8,086 bases of DNA from contig JAURNJ010000216.1 in assembly GCA_030830245.1 (NCBI GenBank), positions 1 through 8,086 on the forward strand. The letters run 5' to 3'. Source of the stretch: Novosphingobium sp. Lineage in GTDB: Bacteria > Pseudomonadota > Alphaproteobacteria > Sphingomonadales > Sphingomonadaceae. A model generated the notes under the pieces. That model saw nothing but the letters and a program-made list of their open reading frames with translations. It ran no database searches and was not told the DNA's origin. Below are positions 1 through 6,297 of this stretch, piece after piece (within the stretch, counting starts at the first letter, position 1; every line of letters starts with the position of its first letter). Made by a program: the position numbers and the translations under genes.

Positions 1-1376
1 GGCAATTCAGGGTCTGGGTCCATCACTACCCCCATCGACAGGGCGGGCGGAAGGTTGGCAAGGTCGAGACCCTCGTCGCCGATCAGGCTAGCCCCCTCGA
101 TCACCGGGATATAGAGCAGCCCCGTACGCGGGCTGAAACTTTGCGGCAGCCAGGAATGTGCGCCGCGCACGCCCGGCCAAAGCTCGAACATTCCCTTCTT
201 GCCATGATATCGCGCACCCGGATTCTCGACCGGGCGACCGCTGGCAAGGTCTATTCGCTCTGCCCAAGTCACCCTGTCGGCATATTTTTCGGTGGAGATC
301 AGTTTGCCGTTCTCGCGGTCGATCACATAGACAAATCCGTTCTTGGGGACCTGGATCAGCACCTTGCGCGGCTTGCCTTCGATTTCGAGCGTCGCGAGGC
401 TCATGTCCTGCGTCGCGGTGCAGTCCCATTGCTCGCCGGGGCAGACCTGATAGTGCCAGACATAGGCGCCAGTATCGGCCTTCACTGCAACGATCGAGGC
501 AAGAAACAGGTTATCGCCGCCTTGCGGGCTACGCACGCTCTGGTTGTAGGGAAAGCCGTTGCCGACACCGATGTAGATCAGGCCCAGATCGGGATCATAG
601 GAAAAGGCGTTCCATGCCGTGCCGCCGCCGCCGCGGCGCGAACCGTCCGACTTGGCCCAGCCGCCCGGCCAAGTCTCGGCCATGAGCGCATCGGCCTTCT
701 CGCCGCCGCTGCCGGGTTCGTCGCCGGGCACGGTGTAGAAGCGCCACAGCCGCTTTCCGGTTTCTGCGTCGTAAGCAGTGACGTGTCCCCTCAGCGGGGT
801 GAAATCCGCCCCGCCGTGGCCGACGATGACCTTGCCGCCGAACACCCGCACCGGTCCGTTGATGTGGCGCATGTCCCCGGCAGGAAAGTCGCGCTGTTCC
901 CACGCCAGCTTGCCGTCTCTGGCATCGAGCGCGATCACGCGACCGTCATGGGTGCCCAGGAACACGCGGCCGTTCTCGTAGGCGAGGCCCTTCGGCCCCC
1001 AGCCGAGCCGCATCTGCAAACCTTTGGAGGCTTCGCGCGCCGCGCTGTCGTAGTCCCAACGCGGTTTGCCGGTAGCCGCGTCGAAGGCGCGGACATGGCC
1101 GTGGCCGGTGGTGACGAAGAGCTTGCCCTCGGCCATCACCGGCCCGGTGGCGCTGTTGCCCTGTGGGAGGTCAGCGAACCAGGCGAGCTTGAGCTCTGCA
1201 ACGTTGCCGATGTCGATCTGGTCGAGCGCAGAATAATGCTGCTCCTCGCCGGTATTGCCGAACAGGTGCCACTCATCGCTCGCAGCTGCTTCTGAGCCCG
1301 GCTGTGCCGCACGGTCGCATCCGGCCAGCGCCAACGCACCAAGCAGGGTCAGGGCAAGGAAGGGACGCAGCTTCAC
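1..1376 (-). CDS. PQQ-dependent alcohol dehydrogenase, lipoprotein, C-terminus cut by window edge
   Basis: This gene encodes a quinoprotein of the methanol/ethanol dehydrogenase family, which oxidises alcohols in the periplasm. The visible part is 458 codons; the C-terminal propeller blades and any cytochrome c domain lie beyond the edge. The GTG start is set by AGGAG 7 bases upstream and by the lipoprotein signal that follows, with lipobox LAGC and lipid-bearing Cys20. Asp at +2 would favour inner-membrane retention under the E. coli rule. Family landmarks seen: propeller repeats of the type ALDA.DGK.W, Trp255 in the PQQ-stacking region, metal ligand Asn273 (GVGNG), catalytic-type Asp318 (EQWD) and Lys345 (PKNGF). 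Odd points: the usual vicinal Cys-Cys is replaced by Leu-Gly-Trp-Gly (124-127), the expected metal-ligand Glu is Asp191, and Cys312 and Cys319 flank the catalytic region. It follows the upstream PQQ gene by 3 bases, so the two are probably translationally coupled. The family is certain; the substrate is unknown. Confidence 0.9.
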   Translation of the reverse strand, partial: MKLRPFLALTLLGALALAGCDRAAQPGSEAAASDEWHLFGNTGEEQHYSALDQIDIGNVAELKLAWFADLPQGNSATGPVMAEGKLFVTTGHGHVRAFDAATGKPRWDYDSAAREASKGLQMRLGWGPKGLAYENGRVFLGTHDGRVIALDARDGKLAWEQRDFPAGDMRHINGPVRVFGGKVIVGHGGADFTPLRGHVTAYDAETGKRLWRFYTVPGDEPGSGGEKADALMAETWPGGWAKSDGSRRGGGGTAWNAFSYDPDLGLIYIGVGNGFPYNQSVRSPQGGDNLFLASIVAVKADTGAYVWHYQVCPGEQWDCTATQDMSLATLEIEGKPRKVLIQVPKNGFVYVIDRENGKLISTEKYADRVTWAERIDLASGRPVENPGARYHGKKGMFELWPGVRGAHSWLPQSFSPRTGLLYIPVIEGASLIGDEGLDLANLPPALSMGVVMDPDPEL

Positions 1377-1379
1377 TTC

Positions 1380-3710
1380 TCAGCTCCTTGGCAGGGCAAA
1401 GGCGGTGATGACGCCGTTTTGCTGGCCGTTGGTCCGCGGTGCGGCAGAGGAGGCAACGACATATTGCCTGCAATCCTTGCCCATGAAGGTCATCGGGCGG
1501 GTCGCTGAAGAACCCGGCAAGTCCGCCTCGAACAGGATCTTGCCGGTTTCGCTGTCCCAGGCGCGGAAGGCATGATCCTGCGATGCTCCGGCGAAGACCA
1601 GCCCGCCTGCGGTCGCCATGGTGCCGCCGAAAATCGGCGTGCCGATGGTGAAAGGCACATGGAACGCCATGCGCATGGGGCCGAGATCGCGGGCAGATCC
1701 GATCGGACGACGCCAGACCATCTTGCCGGTCTTGAGGTCGATCGCGTTGATCATGCCATAGGGCGGCTCCTGGCAGGGAATGCCCAGCGGCGAGACGAAG
1801 GGGGTGATGTGCGCGGCATAAGGTGTCCCCTCTTGCGCCACCGGCCCACCCGCGTTCGCCCGCGAGTCTGCTTTCAGAGCCCTGGCTTCGGGATCATTGC
1901 GCGGGATCAGGCGGATGTAATTGACCATCTGGGCAGACAGCGTGAAGCCCAGCTGGCGCGTGGTATCAACCGAGAAGCTGCCCCAATTGGTTCCGCCGGT
2001 ATAGCCGGGATCGGCGATGCTCGGGCTGACGCCGGGCGGGGTGAAGTATCCGTCGTAGCGCGCCTTCCTGAATTGCACTCGGCACCAGAGTTGATCCAGG
2101 GCGCTGATGCCCCACATGTCGCGCTCTTCGAGCAGGGGCCGATCGACGCGGGCGAACCCGGTTGACCAAGGCTGGGTCGGAGCCATCGTCTCGACACCGC
2201 CCTTTTGCGGCGCGGGCCGCTCCTCGATCGGGAACAAGGGCGTGCCGTCGCGCCGGTCGAACACGAAGGTCTGGCCGCGCTTGGTCGGTTGCAGCAGCGC
2301 CGGAATCACCTCACCCTGCTTGCCTTGCCAGTCGAACAGCACCGGTTGCGATGCGATGTCATAGTCCCAGACATCGTAATGGACGGTCTGGAAATACCAT
2401 TTGAGCGCACCGGTCTCGACATCGAGCGCGACAACCGAGCTGGCATACTTGTTGCTGCCTTCGGAGCGGTGACCGCCATAGTAATCGGGAGTGGCATTGC
2501 CGAGCGGCGCATAGACCATGCCCAGCTCCTCGTCGCCGCTCAGCGGCCCCCAGGCATTGGGCGTGCCCTGGCCATAGACCTCGCCCTCGCCAGGTTCGCC
2601 ACGCTTATCGGGATTGTCGACATCCCACGCCCAGACGAGCTTGCCAGTCACGGCGTCGAATGCCCGGATCACGCCCGACGGTTCGCCAGCGTGCTGGCCG
2701 TCGGCAATCGCGCTGCCCAGCACAATCTTGCCGCGCACCACGGTGGGCGCGGAGGTCTGACGGATGAAGCCGGGATTGCGCTGGACGATCCCTTTCTTCA
2801 GCTCGACGATCCCGCCTTCGCCGAACCCTTCGCACAACTTGCCGTTCAACGCGTCGAGCGCGATCAGCCGTTGGTCCGTGGCGGCGATGAACACGCGCTT
2901 GGCGCATAGCCCTTCGGCCTTCGGCACCTCGTAGTATCCGACGCCGCGACACTTCGAGAGGAAGTGTCCGGAGACGTCAGACTTTGCGTCGAACTTCCAC
3001 ACCGTCTTGCCGGTCTCAGGCTCGGTGGCGATCACGTCACTCAGCGGCGTGCAGTTGTAGAGCAGATCGCCCGCCTTGAGGCCCACCGTCTGCAACTGGG
3101 CCATCGGCGTGGGAGCGTAGGGCCCCATCGGGATCGACCAGACCTTTTCCAGCTTGGCGACATTGCTGCGGTCTATTTGCTTCAATTGCGAGAAATGGCG
3201 GCCCTGATTGCTGCCACCGAAATGCGGCCAGTCGCCATTGGGGTCGGCAGTTGCGGCAACGAGCGCGCGCGCGGATTCCGGAGGCGCTTCGTAGCCAGAG
3301 CGTGCAGCCAGCGTGGCGGAGAGCGCGGCGGCCAAGCCAATCACCGCGATGCTGGCGAGGCGCGGGCCGCGCGGTCCCTTGATCAGGGCGTGGATCAGGA
3401 ACGGAAGGCCAAGCACCAGCGGCGAGGCAAGGCGCGGCATCAGCGCCCAGCCATCGAACCCGGCTTCGACGAAGGACCACACCAGCGTTGCCGCCAGCAA
3501 CGCGAGGAACAGCCAGAAGCCCAGGCGCCACCTTCCGAGGATCACCGCAACGCCCGAAGCGGCTGCAGCAAGGCCTGCGGGCAGGTAATAGGTCGATCCG
3601 CCGAGGCCGATAAGCTGTCCGCCCCACCAGGCCATGACCGCGCCAATCACCAGCAGGATCAGTCCGAAAACCACTGCGGCCACCCGGCCAAACGACATCC
3701 CGGCTTTCAT
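1380..3710 (-). CDS. Membrane-bound PQQ-dependent dehydrogenase, glucose/quinate/shikimate family
   Basis: This 776-residue protein resembles E. coli glucose dehydrogenase Gcd (796 aa) along its whole length. It would oxidise a sugar or polyol in the periplasm and reduce ubiquinone in the inner membrane. Five hydrophobic segments (about 9-31, 40-58, 62-81, 95-110, 118-135) match the Gcd anchor, followed by an eight-bladed PQQ propeller from about 160. By eye, Asp449 (VWDYD) matches E. coli Asp466, Lys477 matches Lys493 and Asp337 matches Asp354. E. coli His262 becomes Leu251 before the CRG motif, and Asn355 becomes Gly338, so glucose need not be the substrate; quinate-like or other polyols are possible. 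The ATG at 3710 has AGGGGAG 9 bases upstream and begins directly at the first membrane helix. An in-frame extension to 3803 adds 31 residues with no family resemblance. It is the first gene of a two-gene PQQ unit; no PQQ biosynthesis genes are in view. Confidence 0.93.
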   Translation of the reverse strand: MKAGMSFGRVAAVVFGLILLVIGAVMAWWGGQLIGLGGSTYYLPAGLAAAASGVAVILGRWRLGFWLFLALLAATLVWSFVEAGFDGWALMPRLASPLVLGLPFLIHALIKGPRGPRLASIAVIGLAAALSATLAARSGYEAPPESARALVAATADPNGDWPHFGGSNQGRHFSQLKQIDRSNVAKLEKVWSIPMGPYAPTPMAQLQTVGLKAGDLLYNCTPLSDVIATEPETGKTVWKFDAKSDVSGHFLSKCRGVGYYEVPKAEGLCAKRVFIAATDQRLIALDALNGKLCEGFGEGGIVELKKGIVQRNPGFIRQTSAPTVVRGKIVLGSAIADGQHAGEPSGVIRAFDAVTGKLVWAWDVDNPDKRGEPGEGEVYGQGTPNAWGPLSGDEELGMVYAPLGNATPDYYGGHRSEGSNKYASSVVALDVETGALKWYFQTVHYDVWDYDIASQPVLFDWQGKQGEVIPALLQPTKRGQTFVFDRRDGTPLFPIEERPAPQKGGVETMAPTQPWSTGFARVDRPLLEERDMWGISALDQLWCRVQFRKARYDGYFTPPGVSPSIADPGYTGGTNWGSFSVDTTRQLGFTLSAQMVNYIRLIPRNDPEARALKADSRANAGGPVAQEGTPYAAHITPFVSPLGIPCQEPPYGMINAIDLKTGKMVWRRPIGSARDLGPMRMAFHVPFTIGTPIFGGTMATAGGLVFAGASQDHAFRAWDSETGKILFEADLPGSSATRPMTFMGKDCRQYVVASSAAPRTNGQQNGVITAFALPRS
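1384..1388 (-). promoter_or_regulatory. Shine-Dalgarno site deciding the GTG start of the lipoprotein PQQ dehydrogenase
   Basis: AGGAG on the minus strand sits 7 bases before the GTG at 1376 and lies within the last codons (AGG AGC) of the upstream PQQ dehydrogenase. No ATG nearby gives the lipoprotein signal, so this site supports the GTG start and suggests coupling to translation of the upstream gene. Confidence 0.75.
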
Positions 3711-3811
3711 CGGCCAGCTCTCCCCTTTGTTCCCGCCAGGATTGTTGCAGCATGCGGCGTGACAGGGCAAGGGGCATGGCAGGACACATATATGGAGTTT
3801 CACGCCGGATC
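3711..3811. promoter_or_regulatory. Divergent intergenic region between the PQQ operon and the dehydratase gene
   Basis: These 101 bases separate two divergently read genes and must carry the promoter(s) for both. On the minus strand a weak sigma70-like pair is visible: TTGCCC (3770-3765) and AACAAT (3746-3741), 18 bases apart, each matching 4 of 6 consensus positions, which would leave a leader of about 25 bases before the PQQ gene. On the plus strand GTGACA (3759-3764) resembles a -35 box, but the AT-rich CATATA at 3787 is 22 bases away, too far for a standard promoter. I see no clear operator palindrome. Confidence 0.35.
3720..3726 (-). promoter_or_regulatory. Shine-Dalgarno site of the membrane-bound PQQ dehydrogenase
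   Basis: AGGGGAG on the minus strand, 9 bases before the ATG at 3710. It supports that start over the longer in-frame reading from 3803, which would place this site inside coding sequence. Confidence 0.65.
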
Positions 3812-3815
3812 ATGA
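3792..3815 (+). CDS. Possible 7-codon leader ORF overlapping the dehydratase start
   Basis: ATG at 3792 opens a seven-codon frame (MEFHAGS) whose TGA (3813-3815) overlaps the dehydratase ATG (3812-3814) as ATGA. It has AGGA 7 bases upstream (3781-3784), whereas the dehydratase ATG has no convincing ribosome site of its own. That arrangement fits termination-reinitiation. A frame this short can easily arise by chance, so the call is tentative. Confidence 0.25.
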   Translation: MEFHAGS

Positions 3816-4645
3816 GCAGCGAGTTTTCCGACTGGATCGGTCGCACCGAGGAAATGACCGATGTGATCGAGCCCGCGCGCAGCAATGCCCTGCGCGCCGC
3901 TCTGGGCGATCCCGTGGCGAAGGCAGCCGGCGACGAAATGCCCTTGCTCCACCACTGGCTCTATTTCTGGAATGTGCAGCCGCCCGCCGGGCTTGGCGAG
4001 GACGGCCACCCGGCCAAGGGCGGGTTTCTGCCACCAGTGCCGCTACCGCGCCGGATGTGGGCAGGCGGACGCGTCGAATTCGTGCGCCCGATCAGGCTTG
4101 GCGAGCAGGTCACCAAGGTCTCCAAAATCCTCGATGTGCAGGAAAAGAACGGCAAGACCGGGCGGCTGGTATTCGTCACGGTCGAGCACCGGCTGAGCGG
4201 GCCCGATGGGCTGGCAATCGTCGAGGAACAGGACCTCGTCTATCGCGAGCCCGCTGCGGCCGGATCGATCACCGGACCGACCGGCGACGGACCTGCGCCT
4301 AATGCGCCGTGGTGCGAATCTCTCGATCCCGACACGGTGCTGCTGTTCCGCTATTCGGCGCTGACCATGAACGGCCACCGCATCCATTACGACCTGCCCT
4401 ATGCGCGCGACGAAGAAGCCTATCCTGCGCTGGTCGTCCACGGACCGCTTCAGGCCAGCCTCCTGATCGAACTTGCGGCACGCAATCTGGACAAGCCGAT
4501 CGCGAAATTCGCGTTCCGGGGTCAGCAGCCCGCCTTTGCCGGGGCGCCGCTGTTCGTCTGCGGGGAAACTAACGAGGATGGCGCGAGCATCTGGACCGAA
4601 CAGGACGGGCGGAAGAACATGACGGCGAGCGTCACCGCCGCCTGA
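3812..4645 (+). CDS. FAS1-like / MaoC-type double-hotdog acyl-CoA dehydratase or hydratase
   Basis: This 277-residue protein belongs to the HTD2/mesaconyl-CoA (or itaconyl-CoA) hydratase-like family: a FAS1-type N-terminal hotdog fused to a MaoC-type C-terminal hotdog. Such enzymes add or remove water at the 2,3-double bond of an acyl-CoA in the cytoplasm. The N-terminal half carries the family signature around HHWLYFW (47-53), GGFLPPVPLPRRMWAGG (70-86) and EEQDLVYRE (138-146). The C-terminal half carries the active-site stretch FRYSALTMNGHRIHYD (179-194), with His192 and Asp194 as likely catalytic residues, then VVHGPLQ (208-214). Length is typical for the family. The start at 3812 fits where family proteins begin; ATGs at 3752 and 3776 would add unrelated residues. 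It is the only plus-strand gene, divergent from the PQQ genes and convergent with the SDR operon. The acyl-CoA substrate is unknown. Confidence 0.88.
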   Translation: MSSEFSDWIGRTEEMTDVIEPARSNALRAALGDPVAKAAGDEMPLLHHWLYFWNVQPPAGLGEDGHPAKGGFLPPVPLPRRMWAGGRVEFVRPIRLGEQVTKVSKILDVQEKNGKTGRLVFVTVEHRLSGPDGLAIVEEQDLVYREPAAAGSITGPTGDGPAPNAPWCESLDPDTVLLFRYSALTMNGHRIHYDLPYARDEEAYPALVVHGPLQASLLIELAARNLDKPIAKFAFRGQQPAFAGAPLFVCGETNEDGASIWTEQDGRKNMTASVTAA

Positions 4646-4651
4646 AGCAGG

Positions 4652-5431
4652 TCATCCGACCATGTAGCCGCCCGCATCGCAGTTGATCGACTGGCCGGTG
4701 ATCGTGCGACTCTCGTCGCTGGCAAGGAAAAGCGCCAGATTGGCGATATCGATAGGCTGGGAAATCGTGCGCAGTGGCACGCCCGAAAGCGCCTTTTCAC
4801 GCCATTGCTCGTAAGTGATGCCCTGCTCGCCAGCGAGCCGTTTGCCCCAGTTGACCCACAGGTCGGTCTCGATGGCGCCGGGAACCAGGCAGTTGCAACG
4901 GATGCCGTGCGGACCGACTTCGAGCGCGATGGTTTTAGTCAAGGCCCTCAGCGCCGCCTTGGCAGAGGTGTAATGCGTCTTGCGCACCATGCCGGTCCAG
5001 CCTGCGGTAGAGGAAAAGTTGACGATCGAGCCACGCCCGCGCTCGAGCATCGAGGCGTTGAGCACCTCGCGGCTGCACAGCATCGCGGCGGTCAGGTCGA
5101 TGGCGAGCGTTGCGTTGAAATTCTCGACCGTCTGTTCCCAGACCCATTTGTCGGTGCCCGGCGCGGCGGCATTGTTGAGCAGAATGTCGATCTGGCCGAA
5201 CTGGTCCATCGCGCGTGAGACCATCGCCTTCACGTCGTCCTCGCTGGTCACGTCGCAGCGCATGGCGAACGCATCAGGGCCGATGTCGCGTGCCGCTTCC
5301 TCGACGATCTCGACTCGCCGCGCCGACATCAGCACTTTCGCGCCCTGCTCGACGAACAACTTCGCCATGACCGGGCCGCAACCGGTGCTCGCCCCGGTTA
5401 TGATCGCGACCTTTCCTGTCAGCCTTCCCAT
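4652..5431 (-). CDS. SDR family oxidoreductase (third SDR of the operon)
   Basis: This 259-residue classical SDR would carry out NAD(P)-linked oxidation or reduction of a hydroxyl/keto group in the cytoplasm. Seen: the cofactor motif TGASTGCG (12-19), with Cys where Ile is usual; NNA (86-88); Ser141, Tyr154 and Lys158 in correct spacing; and a C-terminal DAGGY segment. The second beta strand ends SARR (36-39), without an acidic residue and with Arg, which favours NADP(H). The helix position that usually carries the tetrad Asn holds Asp112 (AIDLTA). The ATG at 5431 has GAGGAG 6 bases upstream; an in-frame TTG at 5455 would add eight residues and overlap the preceding stop, so it is less likely. 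It begins 20 bases after the previous SDR and is last in the operon. It ends 6 bp from the convergent dehydratase, with no terminator between. The substrate is unknown. Confidence 0.9.
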   Translation of the reverse strand: MGRLTGKVAIITGASTGCGPVMAKLFVEQGAKVLMSARRVEIVEEAARDIGPDAFAMRCDVTSEDDVKAMVSRAMDQFGQIDILLNNAAAPGTDKWVWEQTVENFNATLAIDLTAAMLCSREVLNASMLERGRGSIVNFSSTAGWTGMVRKTHYTSAKAALRALTKTIALEVGPHGIRCNCLVPGAIETDLWVNWGKRLAGEQGITYEQWREKALSGVPLRTISQPIDIANLALFLASDESRTITGQSINCDAGGYMVG

Positions 5432-5437
5432 GGCGGT

Positions 5438-5443
5438 CTCCTC
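5438..5443 (-). promoter_or_regulatory. Shine-Dalgarno site of the third SDR
   Basis: GAGGAG on the minus strand, 6 bases before the ATG at 5431, chooses this start over the in-frame TTG at 5455. Confidence 0.7.
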
Positions 5444-5451
5444 GTTTTCAA

Positions 5452-6282
5452 TCAAAGCTGCGCGGGCAGAATGTCCTCGGGCTTGTGTATCCTTGTGACC
5501 GTCGACGAATAGTCCGGGCCACGCCGCAGGAAATTGCCACCATCGACCGATATCATCTGCCCGGTGATCCAGCGCGATTCATCCGACAGCAGGAAGCGCG
5601 CGGCCATCGCGATGTCCTCGGGCTGGCCGAGGCCATGCATCGGCGTCTGGTTGATGTAGCTTGCCACCACCTCGCCCTCGCGCGGCAGGCCTTCCATGAT
5701 CTCGGTCTCGATGAAACCGGGCCGGATCGCGTTGAAGCGCACCTTTGCGCGGCCGTATTCGTCCGCAGCGTTGCGCATCATTTCCTCGATGCCCGCCTTG
5801 CCGACGGTGTAGGCCCCAAAGAACGGGTGGGTGACGTGACCGGCAATCGACGACATGCCGACGAACGAGCCACCGCCCGCCCCTGCCATGTGCTTCACCG
5901 AATGCTTCACGCACAGCATGGTCGAGAGGACGTTGAGGTGCAGCACGCGGATGAAGTTTTCGGTGTCCTGAAGGTGGAACGGAGCGAGCATGCCGCCGCC
6001 GCCCGCATTGGCAACGAGGCCATGCAGACCGCCCCCGAACGCCACGGCTTCGGCAACGATGCGTGCAACATCGTCTTCCGAAGTGACGTCGCCAGTGACG
6101 ATCTGGACTGCACCGCCAGCCTCGCCAATCCGGGCAGCGGTGCTCTCAAGCGGTTCGCGCCTGCGCCCGCAGATCGTGACCTTGGCGCCTTCGCTGGCAG
6201 CGAGCACGGCGCAAGCCGCGCCGATGCCGGTACCGCCGCCGGTAACGATGATCGAACGATCCTTGAGTGATGCGCCGGTCAT
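5452..6282 (-). CDS. SDR family oxidoreductase (second SDR of the operon)
   Basis: This 276-residue classical SDR has all standard marks: TGGGTGIG (14-21), NAG (92-94), Asn117, Ser145, Tyr158 and Lys162, giving a complete Asn-Ser-Tyr-Lys tetrad, plus a VDGGNF segment at 247-251. The second beta strand ends CGRRR (38-42); the basic run suggests NADP(H). After the fold's end it carries about 25 extra residues with an RRGPDYSS stretch (253-260) that the other two SDRs lack. The ATG at 6282 has AGGGGAG 8 bases upstream, and that site overlaps the stop codon of the preceding SDR, implying coupled translation. The frame stays open upstream to 6654, but that extension is the preceding SDR read in the wrong frame. 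A reductase or dehydrogenase role in a catabolic pathway is likely; the substrate cannot be named. Confidence 0.92.
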   Translation of the reverse strand: MTGASLKDRSIIVTGGGTGIGAACAVLAASEGAKVTICGRRREPLESTAARIGEAGGAVQIVTGDVTSEDDVARIVAEAVAFGGGLHGLVANAGGGGMLAPFHLQDTENFIRVLHLNVLSTMLCVKHSVKHMAGAGGGSFVGMSSIAGHVTHPFFGAYTVGKAGIEEMMRNAADEYGRAKVRFNAIRPGFIETEIMEGLPREGEVVASYINQTPMHGLGQPEDIAMAARFLLSDESRWITGQMISVDGGNFLRRGPDYSSTVTRIHKPEDILPAQL

Positions 6283-6290
6283 AGGAACGT

Positions 6291-6297
6291 CTCCCCT
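6291..6297 (-). promoter_or_regulatory. Shine-Dalgarno site of the second SDR, overlapping the previous stop codon
   Basis: AGGGGAG on the minus strand, 8 bases before the ATG at 6282. Its first A is the last base of the TGA (6299-6297) ending the upstream SDR. Confidence 0.75.

Noticed and set aside
141..1295. Long plus-strand open frame of 384 codons opposite the PQQ alcohol dehydrogenase
   Set aside because: It is antisense to a gene with clear family motifs, its translation has no recognisable domain, and long antisense frames are common in GC-rich coding DNA.
3711..3803. 31-residue N-terminal extension of the Gcd-like protein (start at 3803)
   Set aside because: The extension is Cys/Pro-rich, unlike the family, and covers the ribosome site for the ATG at 3710.
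2964..3815. Plus-strand open frame of 283 codons opposite the membrane-bound PQQ dehydrogenase
   Set aside because: Its translation is rich in Arg, Gln, His and Ala with no fold signature, and the opposite strand reads as a full-length Gcd-like protein. Only its last seven codons are of possible interest as a leader ORF.
4043..4441. Minus-strand frame opposite the dehydratase
   Set aside because: No domain is recognisable, and the plus strand carries an unmistakable FAS1-like/MaoC hotdog signature.
4641..4651. Small inverted repeat CCTG-AAG-CAGG between the convergent genes as a terminator
   Set aside because: A four-base stem with no T-run on either strand is too weak to be called a terminator.
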